Source: Rhodospirillaceae bacterium (GTDB taxonomy: Bacteria; Pseudomonadota; Alphaproteobacteria; MPNO01; UBA2964). From it: 64,000 nucleotides of DNA. A program made the translations under genes and the position numbers. Location of the stretch: contig PBIN01000015.1 of NCBI GenBank assembly GCA_002720855.1, positions 310,001 through 374,000 on the forward strand, written 5' to 3'. Position 1 is the stretch's first letter. Every line of letters starts with the position of its first letter. The notes below the pieces were generated by a model. That model did not search any database and had not been told where the DNA came from. It worked only from the letters and a program-made list of their open reading frames with translations. This document shows positions 15,902 through 24,295 of the stretch, piece by piece.

Positions 15902-16597
15902 ATGCACAATGTCACAGTTCGACAAGAGATAATTGATCGCGTGCTCGCCCGCAGAGGCCGCCATCACCTGTTCGATTCACTCAACCCCCAGAAAACGGCG
16001 CTTGTTGTTATCGACATGCAGAATTTGTTCTGCGAGCCCGGTGCGCCAGCCGAAGTTCCAGCGTCTCGGGGTATCTGCGATAACATTACGCGGCTTTGCG
16101 ACGAGGTGCGTTCTATCGGAGTTCTCGTTATTTGGATCAGCAGCGCTACCAGCTTCTCTAATGGTCGGAGCGACTGGGAAATGTTCCTTGGAAATTTTGT
16201 AACAGATGATGTCAGGCGTGATGGTCAGGAATATCTGTCCCCCGGCGGGGAGGGCGAACAAATCTGGCAAGATTTGCGACCGCACGAAAGCGATCTTCAT
16301 ATTCGTAAAAACCGTTACTCAGCGCTCACACCGGGTGCTTCCATGTTGCAAAGTGCGTTATCAAGTCATGGTATCGAAAATCTGCTCATCGCTGGAACCA
16401 AGACCAATATCTGTTGCGAAAGCACCGCTCGCGATGCCATGCAGCTCGATCATCAGGTTGTCATGGTAGAAGATTGCTGCGCTGCCCTATCCGATGAAGA
16501 ACACCGCTCCGCCTTGGAGAACGTTATTCAGCAATTTGGCGATGTCATGACAGCCGATGAAGTTGTCTCGGTACTTAAAAACCGGCCAAACGAATAG
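15902..16597 (+). CDS. Isochorismatase-family cysteine hydrolase
   Basis: The 231-residue protein has the Asp-Lys-Cys catalytic set of this family: Asp38 in ALVVIDMQNLFC, a Lys in HIRKNRYSAL, and the nucleophile Cys in the NICCESTARDA segment with its typical preceding GTKTN. Members hydrolyse amides or ureas such as N-carbamoyl compounds, nicotinamide or biuret-like molecules; true isochorismatases are a minority. The gene is followed after about 75 bp by a TRAP transporter set in the same direction, so it may process an imported amide or acid (inference). The ribosome site before ATG 15902 is weak. Confidence 0.85.
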   Translation: MHNVTVRQEIIDRVLARRGRHHLFDSLNPQKTALVVIDMQNLFCEPGAPAEVPASRGICDNITRLCDEVRSIGVLVIWISSATSFSNGRSDWEMFLGNFVTDDVRRDGQEYLSPGGEGEQIWQDLRPHESDLHIRKNRYSALTPGASMLQSALSSHGIENLLIAGTKTNICCESTARDAMQLDHQVVMVEDCCAALSDEEHRSALENVIQQFGDVMTADEVVSVLKNRPNE

Positions 16598-16671
16598 CCA
16601 ATCAATACAGTTGCGTTGACCCGAAGTGCGGGCGGCGCTAACCATATTGAAGGCACAATAGGGGCAAATAG

Positions 16672-17762
16672 ATGAAACAAGTTGGGGCAATCTTGATCGC
16701 GGCAGTCGCGCTGGCCGTAGGGCTCGCCATTGGCATGAGAATGGAAGGTGGCGAGCCTGTTCAAAAGGCAGAAGCACCTGCAGCTAAAGTGGACGCACCC
16801 GTCAAGTGGAAGCTCGCAAGCGCGTACCCAGGACGCATGGTGCAGCTCGGTCTTTTGGGCAAAAACCTACCAGCAAAACTCAAGGCCATATCAGGGGGAA
16901 TATCGATCTTAGTTTCTTCGAGCCCAAGGCGCTAGCCCCGCCTCTGCAATATTTCGACGCCATCGCCAAAGGGTCTATCGATGCCGCCTGGACGACACCT
17001 GGCTATTGGTATGGCAAGGAAAAGGCCCTTGTCATGTTCAGCTCGGTACCATTTGGGCCCTCCGCAGGTGAATATCTCGCCTGGTTTTATTATGGCGGCG
17101 GTCAGCAGCTGATGGACGATATTTATAAGAAACACGGACTTAAGTCGTTAATCTGCGGATTAATTGCGCCAGAAGCTTCCGGCTGGTTTCGCAAGGAAAT
17201 AAAATCTGTCGAGGATCTAAATGGTCTCAAGATGCGTTTCTTCGGCCTGGGCGGTCGGGTTATGCAGAAACTTGGCGTCGCAACACAATTGTTGGCCGGT
17301 GGCGATATTTACCCGGCGCTCGAACGCGGCACATTGGACGCCACCGAATATTCCATGCCTGCCATCGATTACGACCTTGGCTTTTACCAGATCGCCAAAC
17401 ACTACTATTTTCCGGGCTGGCACCAGCAATCGACAATGCTCGAGCTGCTCATAAACCGGCAGAAGTGGGACGCGCTATCATCGACGCAGCAGGCCCAGTT
17501 CCGTGTCGCCTGCGGTGACAATCTCCGAGAAGGCCTCGCTGAGGGTGAAGCCATTCAGGCAAAAGCGCTAAAAGCTCTGAAAGAAAAGGGTGTTCAAATT
17601 CATCGCTGGTCACCGGAAATTCTCGCGGCCTTCAAAACCGCCTGGGATGAAGTCGTCAAAGAGGATACCGCTGCAGATGCAACCTTCGCCAAAGTCTGGG
17701 CGTCGTACAATAATTTCCGCAAGGATTACAAAATCTGGAAGGATCACGGCTATCTGCCCTAG
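16672..17762 (+). pseudogene. TRAP transporter substrate-binding protein (DctP/DctP-like), single-base frameshift
   Basis: The gene encodes a periplasmic solute-binding protein of a TRAP importer. The first frame (from ATG 16672) has a signal anchor (AILIAAVALAVGLAIGM) and the family start VKWKLASAYPGRMVQLGLLG up to about residue 74. The rest (FFEPKALAPPLQYFDAIAKG, GLKMRFFGLGGRVMQKLGV and on to 17762) is in another frame. The switch lies at a run of five Gs, 16894-16898. A sixth G would read SGGNIDLSFFEPK and restore one protein of about 363 residues. It could be a true frameshift or a sequencing or assembly error. The permease genes that follow look intact. Confidence 0.85.
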
Positions 17763-17784
17763 ATGGTTTTGTTAGGAGACTATC

Positions 17785-18360
17785 TTGGAACGCCTCATCC
17801 GCGTCGCGAGTAAAATTGACAATGCCGTAATTTGGATTGGGCGCATCGCTGCTTGGGTGGGTATCGCGCTTGTATTGGTTACGGTCTTTGACGTTATCAC
17901 GCGTAATTTTTCCCAATCATCTTGGGATGTCCTAAGGACACTGAGCGCAACGCAACAAAAAGTCTTCGGCTCGACCCAATTGCAGGAGCTGGAATGGCAT
18001 CTGCACACAATCCTTTTTCTATTCTGTCTCGGTTATGCGTATGTCAAAGGTGCGCATATTCGGATCGATGTCTTCCGCGAAAGATTTTCCAACGTCACAA
18101 AAGCATGGATTGAGATCGCGGGAATTACTCTGTTCCTTTTGCCGTTTTGTATCCTGGCAATCTCATTCGGTGTTGATTTCGCGGTCAGTTCCTATCAGCA
18201 GCGCGAGGGATCAGCATCAGGAGGCGGTCTTCCGGATCGCTGGGTCATTAAAGCAATGCTACCGATCGGACTTGGGCTGCTCGCACTAGCCGGTATTGCG
18301 AAACTGCTCAAACAAATCACTGTCCTTACCGCGTCGCAAAAAGTGCCTGGTAACCGCTGA
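17785..18360 (+). CDS. TRAP transporter small permease subunit (DctQ-like)
   Basis: The 191-residue membrane protein has four hydrophobic segments: about residues 15-37 (IGRIAAWVGIALVLVTVFDV), one around ELEWHLHTILFLFCLGYAYV, one near GITLFLLPFCILAISFGVDF, and a last one near LPIGLGLLALAGIAKLL. The LEWHLHTILF and HIRIDVFRERF segments are typical of DctQ proteins. The small subunit pairs with DctM in sodium-driven import. Translation starts at the TTG at 17785 after an AGGAGA site, 22 bp after the binding-protein gene, and the stop overlaps the DctM start by one base. The solute is unknown. Confidence 0.88.
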   Translation: MERLIRVASKIDNAVIWIGRIAAWVGIALVLVTVFDVITRNFSQSSWDVLRTLSATQQKVFGSTQLQELEWHLHTILFLFCLGYAYVKGAHIRIDVFRERFSNVTKAWIEIAGITLFLLPFCILAISFGVDFAVSSYQQREGSASGGGLPDRWVIKAMLPIGLGLLALAGIAKLLKQITVLTASQKVPGNR

Positions 18361-19754
18361 TGCTCGCAACAGCCCTCCCCCTACTTATGTTTGCCGCACT
18401 CGCCGTGCTCTTGTTTTCTGGTTTCCCTGTCGCCTTCGTTCTCGGAGGACTTGCGCTTGCTTTTGGGTGTCTGGGTATCCTTGCCGACAGTTTCACCTTT
18501 ATCCAGTTCTTCAATATCGTACCCCGTATTTGGGGCGGCATTGCCGAAAATCTCATTCTGGTTGCAATCCCGATGTTCATTCTCATGGGCACGGTGTTGG
18601 AACGCGCCGGTGTGGCCGGCGAGTTGTTGCGTTGCCTTGACCGACTTCTCTGCCGTGTTCCCGGTGGTCTTGCATTAGCAGTCACATTGATGGGAACCAT
18701 CATGGCCGCAACAACGGGCATCATTGGCGCTTCTGTTGTCATGATGACGCTGCTCGCACTACCGGCGATGTTGCAGGCGCGATATCAAGCGGGTTTCGCA
18801 TCAGGCACCGTCGCCGCAGCAGGCACCCTAGGCATTCTGATACCGCCTTCAATCATGCTCGTTGTCATGGCCGAAATGCTCAACAAGTCAGTTGGCACAT
18901 TATTTTTTGCCGCGTTTATTCCGGGTCTGCTTCTCGCCTCTCTCTACGCAGCATTCACCGTATGCATGGCAATTTTCCGGCCAGATGTTGCCCCCAAACA
19001 CACAACCGAAAACAGAGACGATGACAGCCTAATCATCCTTATCACTACCGGAATTTTGCCGCCCGCTATCCTTATCGCGCTCGTCCTCGGATCAATTCTG
19101 CTCGGATGGGCATCACCAACAGAGGCTGCGGGTGTCGGTGCTTTCGGCGCCTTGCTGCTGGCATTCTTCATGCCTTCGCTCATTCAACGTCAGGAACCGA
19201 CCCCCTCCGTTCCGGTACCCTATCTGCGCGTTGTTCGGGATTCAGTTGAAAGTGCCGCACTGACCGGCGGTATGTTGTTTGGCATCTTTATCGGCGCGAC
19301 AGCTTTTTCGCTGGTCTTTCGCAGTCTGGGCGGCGACGAGGCCATTACGGGTCTCGCGGAAGCCAGTGGGCTCGGACCCTGGGGAATGCTGACCGCTTTG
19401 ATGGTGGTGATTTTTCTACTTGGTTTCTTTTTCGACTGGATTGAAATCACCCTGATTGTGCTGCCGATTTTCGTACCAATTGTCGAACTCCTCGATTTTG
19501 GCGATCATGTCTCCAAAGCGGAAGTGCTTTACTGGTTTGCAATTTTGATGGCGATTAATCTGCAAACGAGTTTCTTTACACCGCCGTTCGGCTTTGCCCT
19601 GTTTTATGTCAAAGGCGCTGCGCCGTCTGTCGTTTCGATGCAGGAAATCTGGCACGGCAGCATACCGTTTGTCGTTCTCCAACTCGTCGCATTGCTTATG
19701 GTATTGGTATTCCCCGACATCGCATTGTGGTTGCCACGCACCTATTTGACTTAG
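18360..19754 (+). CDS. TRAP transporter large permease subunit (DctM-like)
   Basis: The 464-residue inner-membrane protein has about twelve or thirteen spans and the signatures of DctM. These include an N-terminal VLLFSGFPVAFVLGGLAL, AENLILVAIPMFILMGTVLERAG, a GTLGILIPPSIMLVVMAEM loop that is near-diagnostic, and a C-terminal NLQTSFFTPPFGFALFYVKG. It forms the translocation path with DctQ. A somewhat long polar insert near RPDVAPKHTTENRDDD separates the two halves. The ATG overlaps the DctQ stop. Its own stop overlaps the stop of the convergent MFS gene in the bases TTAG. Confidence 0.92.
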   Translation: MLATALPLLMFAALAVLLFSGFPVAFVLGGLALAFGCLGILADSFTFIQFFNIVPRIWGGIAENLILVAIPMFILMGTVLERAGVAGELLRCLDRLLCRVPGGLALAVTLMGTIMAATTGIIGASVVMMTLLALPAMLQARYQAGFASGTVAAAGTLGILIPPSIMLVVMAEMLNKSVGTLFFAAFIPGLLLASLYAAFTVCMAIFRPDVAPKHTTENRDDDSLIILITTGILPPAILIALVLGSILLGWASPTEAAGVGAFGALLLAFFMPSLIQRQEPTPSVPVPYLRVVRDSVESAALTGGMLFGIFIGATAFSLVFRSLGGDEAITGLAEASGLGPWGMLTALMVVIFLLGFFFDWIEITLIVLPIFVPIVELLDFGDHVSKAEVLYWFAILMAINLQTSFFTPPFGFALFYVKGAAPSVVSMQEIWHGSIPFVVLQLVALLMVLVFPDIALWLPRTYLT

Positions 19755-21079
19755 TTTTCTGATTTCTCCGGTGCGCCAAAATCGCGAACAGCCAGATAGC
19801 CGAGAATCAAGATGATAATCCCGCCGACAATGTAGAACGAAGCCTCGAGACCAAAAAATTTCGCAACACCGCCCATGATGATTGGAACGATGACGGCGAC
19901 CACGCGCCCGACCGTTACTCGTAATCCCGCTCCCTTACCCTGAGCGTTTCCGGCCGACTGTGCGATCAAGGCAATTTCCATAGATTGGGCAATACCAGTT
20001 GTTGCCCCGCGAACCGACATCGCCGCGAGAAGCAAAACATAAATGCCAAAGACACCGGCAATCGGTGCCCAATCGATATCAATGCCAAGGAAATCAAAAA
20101 CAGCCGCAACCGGTTTGACATCCATTGCGAAACCACTTGATCCGATCAACGGCGTAATTGAGATGGCCGCAACACCAAGCGCTATGGCGGTAATCAAGAC
20201 GCGGCGGGCAGAAAAATGTCTGGCAAGCCATCCTGTGCTTAACGCGCCCGCCCCACCGATCGCGCCGAGAACTGAAAACAGGATACCAATCATTGTGCCG
20301 GAAATACCGATATTGTTGAGATAGAAAACATAAAAGTTTGACTGAATGGCGACGCCCGAATGACGCAGCATCGTGACCACCACCACGAGGCCGATGGCAG
20401 GGATAGCGATTAGCCGGAACGCATCAAGATAATCGGTTAGTTTGGGCGTGACATCGCGAACGGTCGTTGGTTGTGGCGCGAGATCTTGCTTTGTACTGGC
20501 ACTCTTCGGAGGTACCGGCACCAGAAAAGTGCACAACAGAGTCAGAATTGCCCAGAGACTGAGGAACGAAAACGTCCACCAGGGACCAGCGAGGTCCCAA
20601 ACGACACCCACTATTGTGGGGCCAAATACGGTTCCAATGCGAGTTGCGAGAGTAAGACGCCCGGTATAGACGGGGTCGCCATGCATGAGGCTACCAGTTA
20701 AGGATTGCGCCCCGATCCAGGTCGTCATGACCGCCAGACCGCCCAGCATCTGAAGCAGAATCAGAGCGGGTATCCATGGAAAGGTCGGATAAAGTATGGG
20801 GATCAAAACCGCCGCACCGGCAAAGACCAGCATGACACGCCGCGTCCCGAACCGGTCCATCATCGCGCCACTATGTATAAGAAAAAGCATCGGCATCACA
20901 TGCCGCGCACCGAAGACGATCCCCGCAATCAATGGATCTTTGGTCAAAAGCGCCGTCCAAAGCGGCACCGCGACATTATAAAGATGTAGCGAACTGTTAG
21001 AGAACATGGCCGCGCCATAAACCGCACCCTGGACCCGCCAGGGAATAGGTTTTCGCGCTGTATCGGACGGATCGGCCAT
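19751..21079 (-). CDS. Major facilitator superfamily transporter
   Basis: The 442-residue protein has about twelve transmembrane segments and an MFS-type loop after TM2 (SGAMMDRFGTRRVMLVF). N- and C-terminal halves are joined by a polar loop containing VPPKSASTKQDLAPQPTT. I cannot assign a substrate; the layout resembles general multidrug or metabolite MFS carriers. It is convergent with the TRAP permease gene (4-bp overlap) and divergent from the Rieske oxygenase gene at 21205, with about 125 bp between starts. That suggests a functional link with the oxygenase, such as moving its substrate or product (inference). Confidence 0.85.
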   Translation of the reverse strand: MADPSDTARKPIPWRVQGAVYGAAMFSNSSLHLYNVAVPLWTALLTKDPLIAGIVFGARHVMPMLFLIHSGAMMDRFGTRRVMLVFAGAAVLIPILYPTFPWIPALILLQMLGGLAVMTTWIGAQSLTGSLMHGDPVYTGRLTLATRIGTVFGPTIVGVVWDLAGPWWTFSFLSLWAILTLLCTFLVPVPPKSASTKQDLAPQPTTVRDVTPKLTDYLDAFRLIAIPAIGLVVVVTMLRHSGVAIQSNFYVFYLNNIGISGTMIGILFSVLGAIGGAGALSTGWLARHFSARRVLITAIALGVAAISITPLIGSSGFAMDVKPVAAVFDFLGIDIDWAPIAGVFGIYVLLLAAMSVRGATTGIAQSMEIALIAQSAGNAQGKGAGLRVTVGRVVAVIVPIIMGGVAKFFGLEASFYIVGGIIILILGYLAVRDFGAPEKSEN

Positions 21080-21204
21080 GACCCTGCCAGACTACACCAT
21101 GCGCTTAAATGCACCAAAATGCACCTTACGGGTTGTGACCTTGTAAAAATTCCTTCCTTTCAGCTATCCTTGGCGCAAATGATTTGCCGCCGGAGTTAAA
21201 TACG

Positions 21205-22251
21205 ATGGCTGAGACAAACGCTAAGTTTTTAAAGAATGCTTGGTACGCCGCGATTTGGGCTCATGAGTTGCCCGAGTCAGTTCCCATCGCCAAAACCTTT
21301 CTCAACGAGCCGGTCGTACTCTTCAGGACCAGCGATGGTGCGCCCGTCGCACTGGAAGATAAATGTTGCCACCGCGCAGCACCTTTGTCGGTGGGTGAGT
21401 GCGTCGGCGATACGATTCAATGCGGCTATCATGGCCTCAAATTCGACGCGACAGGTGCCTGCGTTGAGGTGCCCGGCCAAACGCACATCCCCCCCGGCGC
21501 GATAGTACGGTCCTATCCCATTGTTGAACGCTGGAACATGGTATGGATATGGATGGGCGATCCCGCACTCGCCGATGAAGCATCCATCCCGGACTATTAC
21601 TGGCTGGACGATGACGGATGGAATGCGGCGACGGGTTATATCCCGATGAAAGGGAACTACCAGCTACTGGTCGACAATCTGCTCGATTTCACCCACGTTA
21701 CCTATCTTCACAAAAATACGCTTTCAGCCGATCCTGAAGAAGCGAACGTGCCAGTCAAGGTTGTCCGTGGTGATCGGTCTGTTGCTGTGTCACGCTGGAT
21801 ATTTGGTCACGATGCGCCACCTTTATTTGCCAAGGCAGGTGGATTTGATGGAAAGGTCGATCGCTGGCAAACCACGACCTGGCTCGCGCCATCGACACTT
21901 GCCTTTGACGTTGGCTGTGCCAAAGCCGATACCGGTGCGGTTGATGGTGATCGGACGCACGGTATTTCGATTTGGTCGACACATCTGATCACGCCTGAGA
22001 CCGACACCACCACCCATTATCATTGGGCCTATGTCCGAAACTTCGCGCTTGAAGACGATAAGATGACAGAAGTCCTGCATGACGGTGCCAAAGCAACTTT
22101 CGAGGAAGATGTCGTCATGATCGAGGCTCAGCAGGAACGTCTCGGCGGTATCACCTTCGACGGTCTGATCGATATCAATGCCGACAACCCACCGCTACAG
22201 ATGCGCCGTATTATGGACAACCTGATCGCGGCGGAGAGTGCGGCAAACTAA
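21205..22251 (+). CDS. Rieske 2Fe-2S aromatic oxygenase, VanA-like (vanillate demethylase type)
   Basis: This is the terminal oxygenase subunit of a Rieske non-heme iron system. From the ATG at 21205 (348 residues) the Rieske cluster ligands are Cys54 and His56 (CCHRAAPL) and Cys73 and His76 (QCGYHGLKF). The mononuclear iron histidines are His164 and His169 in DNLLDFTHVTYLH. The general layout (NAWYAAIWAHELP at the start) matches vanillate O-demethylase and related monooxygenases acting on small aromatics. No reductase gene is adjacent, so electrons must come from a partner encoded elsewhere. An earlier in-frame start at 21184 is less likely. The exact substrate is unknown. Confidence 0.88.
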   Translation: MAETNAKFLKNAWYAAIWAHELPESVPIAKTFLNEPVVLFRTSDGAPVALEDKCCHRAAPLSVGECVGDTIQCGYHGLKFDATGACVEVPGQTHIPPGAIVRSYPIVERWNMVWIWMGDPALADEASIPDYYWLDDDGWNAATGYIPMKGNYQLLVDNLLDFTHVTYLHKNTLSADPEEANVPVKVVRGDRSVAVSRWIFGHDAPPLFAKAGGFDGKVDRWQTTTWLAPSTLAFDVGCAKADTGAVDGDRTHGISIWSTHLITPETDTTTHYHWAYVRNFALEDDKMTEVLHDGAKATFEEDVVMIEAQQERLGGITFDGLIDINADNPPLQMRRIMDNLIAAESAAN

Positions 22252-22273
22252 TAAGGAATATTTTCCTTTTTTA

Positions 22274-22303
22274 TTGACAAAACACCGGTTTATTTGCTAG
22301 ACT
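22274..22303 (+). promoter_or_regulatory. Candidate sigma-70 promoter
   Basis: A perfect -35 box TTGACA (22274-22279) is followed after 18 bases by TAGACT (22298-22303), which matches four of six consensus -10 bases. The predicted start is near 22310, about 55 bases before a terminator-like hairpin. It would drive either a short RNA or, by read-through, the lysis cassette. Confidence 0.5.
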
Positions 22304-22309
22304 CCTAAA

Positions 22310-22388
22310 GTCGCAGCAAACGCCACTACGCCGTTTTCAGCATACCACTGCAAATTATTCAGTCCCGCCGCGTGCGGGCTTTTTCGTG
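22310..22388 (+). ncRNA. Possible small RNA or attenuated leader before the lysis cassette
   Basis: A promoter-like sequence at 22274-22303 and a rho-independent terminator-like hairpin at 22364-22385 delimit a transcript of roughly 75 to 80 bases with no reading frame of note. It lies between the Rieske gene and the phage-type lysis genes. It could be a stand-alone small RNA or a leader that holds the lysis genes silent until termination is suppressed. No known RNA family is recognised. This is inferred from signals only. Confidence 0.35.
22364..22385 (+). terminator. Rho-independent terminator-like hairpin with T run
   Basis: The arms CCCGC (22364-22368) and GCGGG (22374-22378) enclose a five-base loop. 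A CTTTTT run follows at once. This is a compact intrinsic terminator. It stands 38 bases before the first gene of the lysis cassette and after a good promoter, so it would end or attenuate transcription entering the cassette. Confidence 0.65.
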
Positions 22389-22422
22389 CCTGCCTATCAA
22401 CGAATAGGGGAGATATGAAATC

Positions 22423-22734
22423 GTGTTCTTAAAAACAGCCGTCCTGATCGGGGCGGCTTTTTTCATTTCTATACCCACCCAAGCGCAGCATTACCCCCAA
22501 TGCACGCGCACGCTGGAGGGGCTTACCCGCCAGCTCACTGATCAATATGACGAGCGACGAGCGGGCGTCGGCATCACCAATGGCAATGCGATGATGCAGC
22601 TATTTACCTCGCCCAAGGGAAGCTGGACCCTCGTTCTCACATTTCCGGGCGGGCCCTCCTGCATCGCCGGAGCCGGTGAAAACTGGCGCCGCCTTAAATT
22701 GAAATCCGTTAAACCGAAAGGAACAGGGTCGTGA
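22423..22734 (+). CDS. Small secreted protein at the head of the lysis cassette, unknown function
   Basis: The 103-residue product has a signal peptide (LKTAVLIGAAFFISIPTQAQ, cleavage near AQA-Q). A short mature domain contains two cysteines (PQCTRTLEGL and GPSCIAGAGENW) that could pair, and a central SPKGSWTLVLTFP strand. Similar small exported proteins with a C-terminal C-x4-AG-x-W pattern occur in alphaproteobacterial genomes and phage regions; their role is not known to me. It starts at GTG 22423 after a GGGGAG site and overlaps the next gene by 4 bp (GTGA), which places it in the lysis operon. Confidence 0.65.
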   Translation: MFLKTAVLIGAAFFISIPTQAQHYPQCTRTLEGLTRQLTDQYDERRAGVGITNGNAMMQLFTSPKGSWTLVLTFPGGPSCIAGAGENWRRLKLKSVKPKGTGS

Positions 22735-23165
22735 GCAACGTCTCCAGCATTCGAGAAGAGCTGCGCGATGCAATGCGTACCGTCGCAAAACACACACAAT
22801 ATGTTCGTGAAAATTTACACAAACCCTTCAATGGCTCGACCAAGTTCGTAACGGTCGCAACCGTAACCGGGCTTGGTGCTTTTTATGCGTTGATCGACCA
22901 GGCGATCATCAACCCGATCGAAAACAGCTTTGAGAAAGATATTGCGGCGCTAAAGCACGAAATCGATGAGCACAAGAAATCCGAAGCGCACACAGTTGCC
23001 GGAAAACTGATTGTGAAACTGCAGGGCGCCAACATCGAACAGGAACGGCAAATCATTGCGCTTTGCCGCATTCTCGCCCAACGCCTTTCCACACTTGAAC
23101 ACAAGAACGGCGGCATGGTGCACGAAAAATCCTGCGACGTGCTGAGCGCCGTTCCCCAGAAATAA
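22731..23165 (+). CDS. Membrane-associated coiled-coil protein of the lysis cassette
   Basis: The 144-residue protein has one likely membrane segment (about residues 42-60, FVTVATVTGLGAFYALI) followed by a charged coiled coil (ENSFEKDIAALKHEIDEHKKSEAH, then a second helix near RQIIALCRILAQRLSTLEH). I do not recognise the family. Its place between a secreted protein and a holin suggests a part in lysis, for example a holin regulator or a spanin-like factor, but there is no lipobox or Pro-rich tail to prove this. It starts at GTG 22731 overlapping the upstream stop. Confidence 0.6.
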   Translation: MSNVSSIREELRDAMRTVAKHTQYVRENLHKPFNGSTKFVTVATVTGLGAFYALIDQAIINPIENSFEKDIAALKHEIDEHKKSEAHTVAGKLIVKLQGANIEQERQIIALCRILAQRLSTLEHKNGGMVHEKSCDVLSAVPQK

Positions 23166-23198
23166 CGCTACCTCTCACCCTCTAACCTGGAGACATCG

Positions 23199-23714
23199 AT
23201 GATTATCTCTCTTATTTCGTCCGCCATGGGAATGGTCGGCGGGCTGGTGCCCGATATCTTTAAGGAAATCCGCGAATCCCGAGAACATGGGCGCGAGCTG
23301 GAGCGGATGGATAAAACCGCCGCACTTCAGCTTAAGATGCTGGAAGCCAAAACCGATGCCAAACTCGCTGAGGTTGAAGGTCAGGTTTATGTCGAGGAAA
23401 TGAAGGCCTTCGGCAAGCAGATGGAGGCCATCTACAAGGCCCAGCAGCCCGTCGGCATCAAATGGGTCGATGGCTTTAACGCACTGATCCGGCCTGCAAC
23501 GGCAATGCTCTTGATGCTGATGTTCGTGATTACCGGGGGCATGTATATCACCGCCGTACTGCAGCAATTCGGCAACGGGGTGATCGATCTCAAAGGAGCC
23601 TCCGAAATCATCTGGGGCTCGCTGATTGGCGATGCCATTCAAGCGGTCCTTGGCTTCTTGTTCGGCTATCGTTCAACAAAAGGCCGCATCATCAACGCCC
23701 GAAGACGCCCCTAG
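23199..23714 (+). CDS. 3TM-type phage holin family protein
   Basis: The 171-residue protein matches the three-transmembrane holin family found in prophages and gene transfer agents. It has a hydrophobic N-terminal helix (MIISLISSAMGMVGGLV), a long charged coiled coil (about residues 28-85), then FNALIRPATAMLLMLMFVITGG and a last segment DAIQAVLGFLFGYRSTKGR. The RPAT and FGYRS motifs are typical. Holins assemble in the inner membrane and release the endolysin. A GGAG-like site precedes ATG 23199. The endolysin gene starts 6 bp after its stop. Family assignment is by recall and motif, fairly sure. Confidence 0.8.
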   Translation: MIISLISSAMGMVGGLVPDIFKEIRESREHGRELERMDKTAALQLKMLEAKTDAKLAEVEGQVYVEEMKAFGKQMEAIYKAQQPVGIKWVDGFNALIRPATAMLLMLMFVITGGMYITAVLQQFGNGVIDLKGASEIIWGSLIGDAIQAVLGFLFGYRSTKGRIINARRRP

Positions 23715-23720
23715 CCGCAC

Positions 23721-24167
23721 ATGATTTGCAAAAAGGCCCTGCTCCTTATCAAACATTTTGAAGGGCTGGAACTGGTCCCTTATCAGGATAGTGTCGGAAT
23801 CTGGACGATCGGTTACGGCGCAACCTATGGGCTCGACCGAAAGCGCGTAACTAAAGACCATCCTGTTCTTTCCGAAGAACAGGCAGATTCTTTGCTTCTG
23901 CGCGACATCGACCGGTTCGAGCATGCTGTCAATCGGCTGGTAACAGTTCCTATCGGCAATGACCAACGTGGTGCCCTAATCTCCTTTGCCTTTAACCTTG
24001 GCGCCGGCGCATTGCAGAGCGCCACCCTCCTCAGACGGATAAATAATTTTGAGTGGGAGGACGTGCCCAATCAGTTCGGCCGGTGGGTCTATGCGGGTGG
24101 CCGTAAATTACCCGGGCTAATTCGCCGCCGCGCCGCCGAGGCGGAATTGTGGGGGCAAGACATCTGA
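23721..24167 (+). CDS. Endolysin, GH24 (T4-type) lysozyme
   Basis: The 148-residue muramidase cleaves the MurNAc-GlcNAc bond of peptidoglycan. The catalytic triad is spaced as in T4 lysozyme: Glu14 (KHFEGLEL), Asp23 (PYQDSVG) and Thr29 (WTIGYGAT). The second lobe has FNLGAGALQSATLLRRIN and ends in GLIRRRAAEAELW, both typical of GH24 endolysins. There is no signal peptide, so it needs the holin encoded just upstream. No capsid, tail, integrase or terminase gene is in the window; this is an isolated lysis module, either a prophage or GTA remnant or a domesticated unit. Confidence 0.92.
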   Translation: MICKKALLLIKHFEGLELVPYQDSVGIWTIGYGATYGLDRKRVTKDHPVLSEEQADSLLLRDIDRFEHAVNRLVTVPIGNDQRGALISFAFNLGAGALQSATLLRRINNFEWEDVPNQFGRWVYAGGRKLPGLIRRRAAEAELWGQDI

Positions 24168-24209
24168 TTTCCCCGTTGACTCTCCAAGCACCGCATGATG
24201 TGATATTTC

Positions 24210-24242
24210 ATGAATAAAACGCTGTTTCAAATATAAAACAGC
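24210..24242. promoter_or_regulatory. Palindromes upstream of the ABC/Rieske operon, possible IclR operator
   Basis: A near-palindrome TATTTCATGAATA starts at 24203, and an inverted repeat GCTGTTT-N8-AAACAGC spans 24221-24242. Both lie in an AT-rich 130-bp gap just before the gene at 24296. Stacked AT-centred palindromes suit IclR-type regulators, and an IclR gene is encoded in the same operon (29759-30580). Assignment to that regulator is inference. Confidence 0.4.
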
Positions 24243-24295
24243 TTGTTTGGCGATAAAACTCGTCAAATTCCCAGAGGTGTATTGGGGGCAACGTT

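Noticed and set aside
22423-24167. Complete prophage
   Set aside because: No integrase, terminase, portal, capsid or tail genes and no evident attachment repeats flank the lysis genes.
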